From Hemicentrotus pulcherrimus (taxonomy: Eukaryota; Echinodermata; Echinoidea; Camarodonta; Strongylocentrotidae): 64,000 nucleotides of DNA. Below the pieces are notes generated by a model. That model saw only the letters and a program-made list of their open reading frames with translations. It did no database searches and was not told the DNA's origin. The DNA lies in contig BEXV01000952.1 of assembly GCA_003118195.1 (NCBI GenBank), forward strand, positions 69,910 through 133,909. The letters are read 5' to 3'. Below, piece after piece: positions 61,130-64,000 of the stretch. Both the position numbers and the translations under genes were made by a program. Every line of letters starts with the position of its first letter. The first letter of the stretch is position 1.

Positions 61130-64000
61130 CGAGGCTACAATAACTGATGGATTATTGACGGGGGCCAGCCTGGGTTTCTTACTTTCTACACCCCAGTGGC
61201 AACTGTACCGGTATCGCCACTGGCGCCAAACCGCAGCATGGAAGTTCACAGCATGCATGGCTTTACGCCAGCAGAACTTCTATTTCGGTCCAATATTAAT
61301 GACTCTGTGCATCTATCTCAATCTGTTTAATGTTTCATCTTTTTTTTTCTGGTGGGTACACACACAAAAAGGTTTTTCTTTTTAACCAAATGGACCGATA
61401 TTGTATTACCTGCCAAATAGAAAGTTTATAAGTCAACGCGAATGGTAGTGTGAAAGTACACCCAATCCGTTTTTTAAAAGAGAGCTGTAAAAAGATATGA
61501 CAGCGTGAAGTTAGGCAAAAGAAAATGTCGGTTTCCTTTTTGGGATAAACCAATGTAAATCTCAGATTAAAAAAAAAATGTATTTAATACCTGCATGGCC
61601 TTTCAATGGCAAGAAAAATATCTGAGGTTAATAGTAAATTTACCTGAAGCAACGTCTAAATCGTCTTTGTAAACTTAAAACATGTTTGTTTTTGGTGAGG
61701 CCGTAACATTTTATGTCATAGAATTATGATATTTCATGACATTAGAATAGAACAGTCCCCTATTGGAATGTTTTACAACAATTCAACGTACTGCAGTTTA
61801 AATACCCTTTTCTGCATTTTTATCCTCTATTGTTGGTTATGGAAAGGTAGGTATTATTCTGTTTCCAACATAGTATAAACATATATAGTGAGTAAACTGT
61901 GAATCACTGGGTGTTTTGAAAATAAGACAAACAATCTAATCAATAAAGTAGGAGAGGATGGGGGCGGAGGAGGACGACGAGGGTTTGTTCACAATCAGGA
62001 TTAATGTTGATGAAGTAGCGTTATCACTGCATCTCTCTCTCTTTCTCTCTCTGTGTGAAACCTGAACAGTCAGGGTGACACGAGCAAAAAAGGGCACCGC
62101 ACTCTGCATCTTGCCACCATGGACCTTCTGTTTACTCATTCACTCTTTAATGTACGTCTAGCAGTGACCGAGAACGATTTACTCTCTTCTCTGACTCTAT
62201 CAATCTCTCTTTCCGGTAAAAGAGAGAGAAAGAGTATGAGAGGGATAAGAAAAGAGGGGGATAAGAATAGAGGCGCATTATAATTTTGACAAGGAATGCG
62301 TCACTAAACCCAATATAATGCATCATGTTGGCTTAGGCCACGCAGAGAGAAATATATCATATATATTTCGATTGCATTTTTCGAGTCATACCAAGCCGTA
62401 GTTGCTGGAGACATGAATCAGTGATGACCATACGAAATTGCAACAAAGAAATGTTTAGAAGAGATGTAAAAACGATGCATGTAGAGTTAGAAAACATCTA
62501 AAGTCCCTATAATTGTAACAAAACTTCGAACTATATTACAAATAAGAAGACGAAAGACTTGATGCACGGCTGATCGTCAACGAAACAGAGTTAGGTCTTT
62601 TCTCAACTCTGTTGCTACGGCAGGCAGCCAGTGAAAACGAACTCGTTTTAATAATCAACTTATAGAAATGCAAGCATTACTTTAAACAAACAGAACTTTG
62701 TTATTCCTGGCTTATTTTTCCTGATATGAAAGAGCACAAAATGAACTTTCTAGAAATGTGATTTACTCTTCGAAATTCAGGTATAGCCCGCCAAATGACT
62801 TTTTGGTTTCCTCCTTTCAAATTATTTGTAATCACTCATGCGTAAAATATGCATCATAATGAGTAGCATCAAATGAAAGAAGAAGATTTAGGTTTTACAA
62901 GTACGTGTCATTTACTAATTATAACTTGTGTTAAGTTTTGGGACGCACTGTATAGTGTACGTTGATTTATATGAAACAAAAGCTAGTTTACGCAAGAATT
63001 CACAAACCATTGTCAATTAGTTATGTGATAAAAGGAGAGTTAATAAATGGCATTATTCCCTGAACGAAAGATGCAGTCACTTGAATTCCTTCGACACTCC
63101 TTTTAAAAGCACTTTTACTATTAAATGAATCTCGATTGCATTGTGGTGTGCGAATGGGAAAGCCCCCTGGCTATCCAACCAATTATCACAAACTAATGTA
63201 TTACATCACCATGCATTAGAAGAGTTCTCCTGTGTTATTAAATAGATGCATCAACAGCAGTCACAAGGCGCGTTGGGAGGAGATTTCATTAGTTTTTGAT
63301 GAGAGACGGATTTCTTTATCCGGGTTCGGCTGTTTCATCGTCATTTCTTTGTAGAGCCTTCTTGATCTTGATTGAGTTTAAATGTGTCGGTATATAATTG
63401 TAGATTTGACGGATGGCTTATAATGATGCATAAAACAAAAGGGCTTAATGACACTTTTTTTTTAATACGAAGAATATAGTTTTTTACTCTCCCCGTATTT
63501 GCATGTATTATTCTGTACTATATCACTTTAAAGTTATGACGGCTCTATTTATCTTTCCCTATTCATTCTCCCCTTTATATTTGCTCGCTATTTTCTCGAA
63601 ATTGCATGCATTGTCTCTCGGAGATTGAACCCTGTGTTATGTGTAATGATCCATGAATACAGTTTATAATATTCTTATGTTTATGATAGTAACTAAATTT
63701 TCTATAGAAACAGCAAAAACCAACAGCTCAAAATTATCTTCCTATTGATCATGAATTTGTATAATGAAACAAAATCGCATTGTACCATATGCATGTGCTT
63801 CTTTGGTCTTAAATCCTTTTGAAAGTTAAATTTTGCCTCGTGTTTCAGTGCTTAGTTGTTTAATGCAATTTATATATATGCTGTAATAGAACCTTGTTTC
63901 AATACATAGGATAACCTGTAATTAATTGGAACAGTCTACTACTTCTTGTATCATAATATCTAAGATCTCTCTGCTCACTTGTCCGCTGCGCCATTTCACA
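61130..64000. other. No gene recognised
   Basis: AT-rich sequence with a CT/GA tract at about 62030-62270 and a small AT-rich hairpin (GAAATATAT ... ATATATTTC) near 62350. From 62.3 kb to the end there is no frame of 60 or more codons. The last 1 kb has many TAAT/ATTA strings but no identifiable element. Confidence 0.5.

Overview
This window looks like non-coding nuclear DNA from an animal, most probably an echinoderm and perhaps a sea urchin. It is AT-rich and has no run of closely spaced long reading frames. It carries many microsatellites ((GA)n, (CA)n, (ATC)n, (GAA)n, (TA)n), long poly-G runs and many small dispersed repeats. Two repeats, the 'TTAAAGGACAAGTCCAC' element near 10.2 kb and the SINE-like repeat with an (ATT)n tail near 34.3 kb, resemble sequences I remember from marine invertebrate genomes, especially echinoids. 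That taxonomic call is inference and has not been checked by a search. No protein-coding gene, rRNA or functional tRNA can be supported. The open frames are short and are explained by low-complexity sequence, repeats or chance. The window is best read as intergenic or intronic sequence, with three very weak exon candidates.

Layout: 1-6.7 kb is mostly featureless, with two small perfect palindromes. 6.7-7.7 kb has purine-rich microsatellites and an element of about 608 bp with inverted ends and a degenerate internal array. 9.3-13.6 kb holds a diverged 183-bp-period tandem pair, a TTAA-flanked MITE-like family and the first assembly gap. 15.1-15.4 kb has a cluster of CACAGTGTGAA-type hairpins. 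16.2-32.0 kb is one segment of 7,873 bp present twice in direct tandem. The copies are separated by a single N, and I found only two substitutions and no indels between them. This is probably a contig-overlap artefact rather than biology. Each copy holds a 48-bp exact tandem repeat, a foldback element, a three-unit tandem array and an (ATC)n microsatellite. 32-64 kb holds a SINE-like repeat at 34.3 kb and a relative at 56.4 kb, foldback elements at 36.7, 42.0, 46.9 and 57.6 kb, a perfect palindrome with 37-bp arms at 43.2 kb, and a nearly complete MITE at 59.5-60.0 kb.

There is no gene set whose members work together here. The main results are the probable false duplication, which would double every count made in this interval, and a dense set of hairpin-forming, probably non-autonomous transposable elements. 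Several of these are related to one another within the window.
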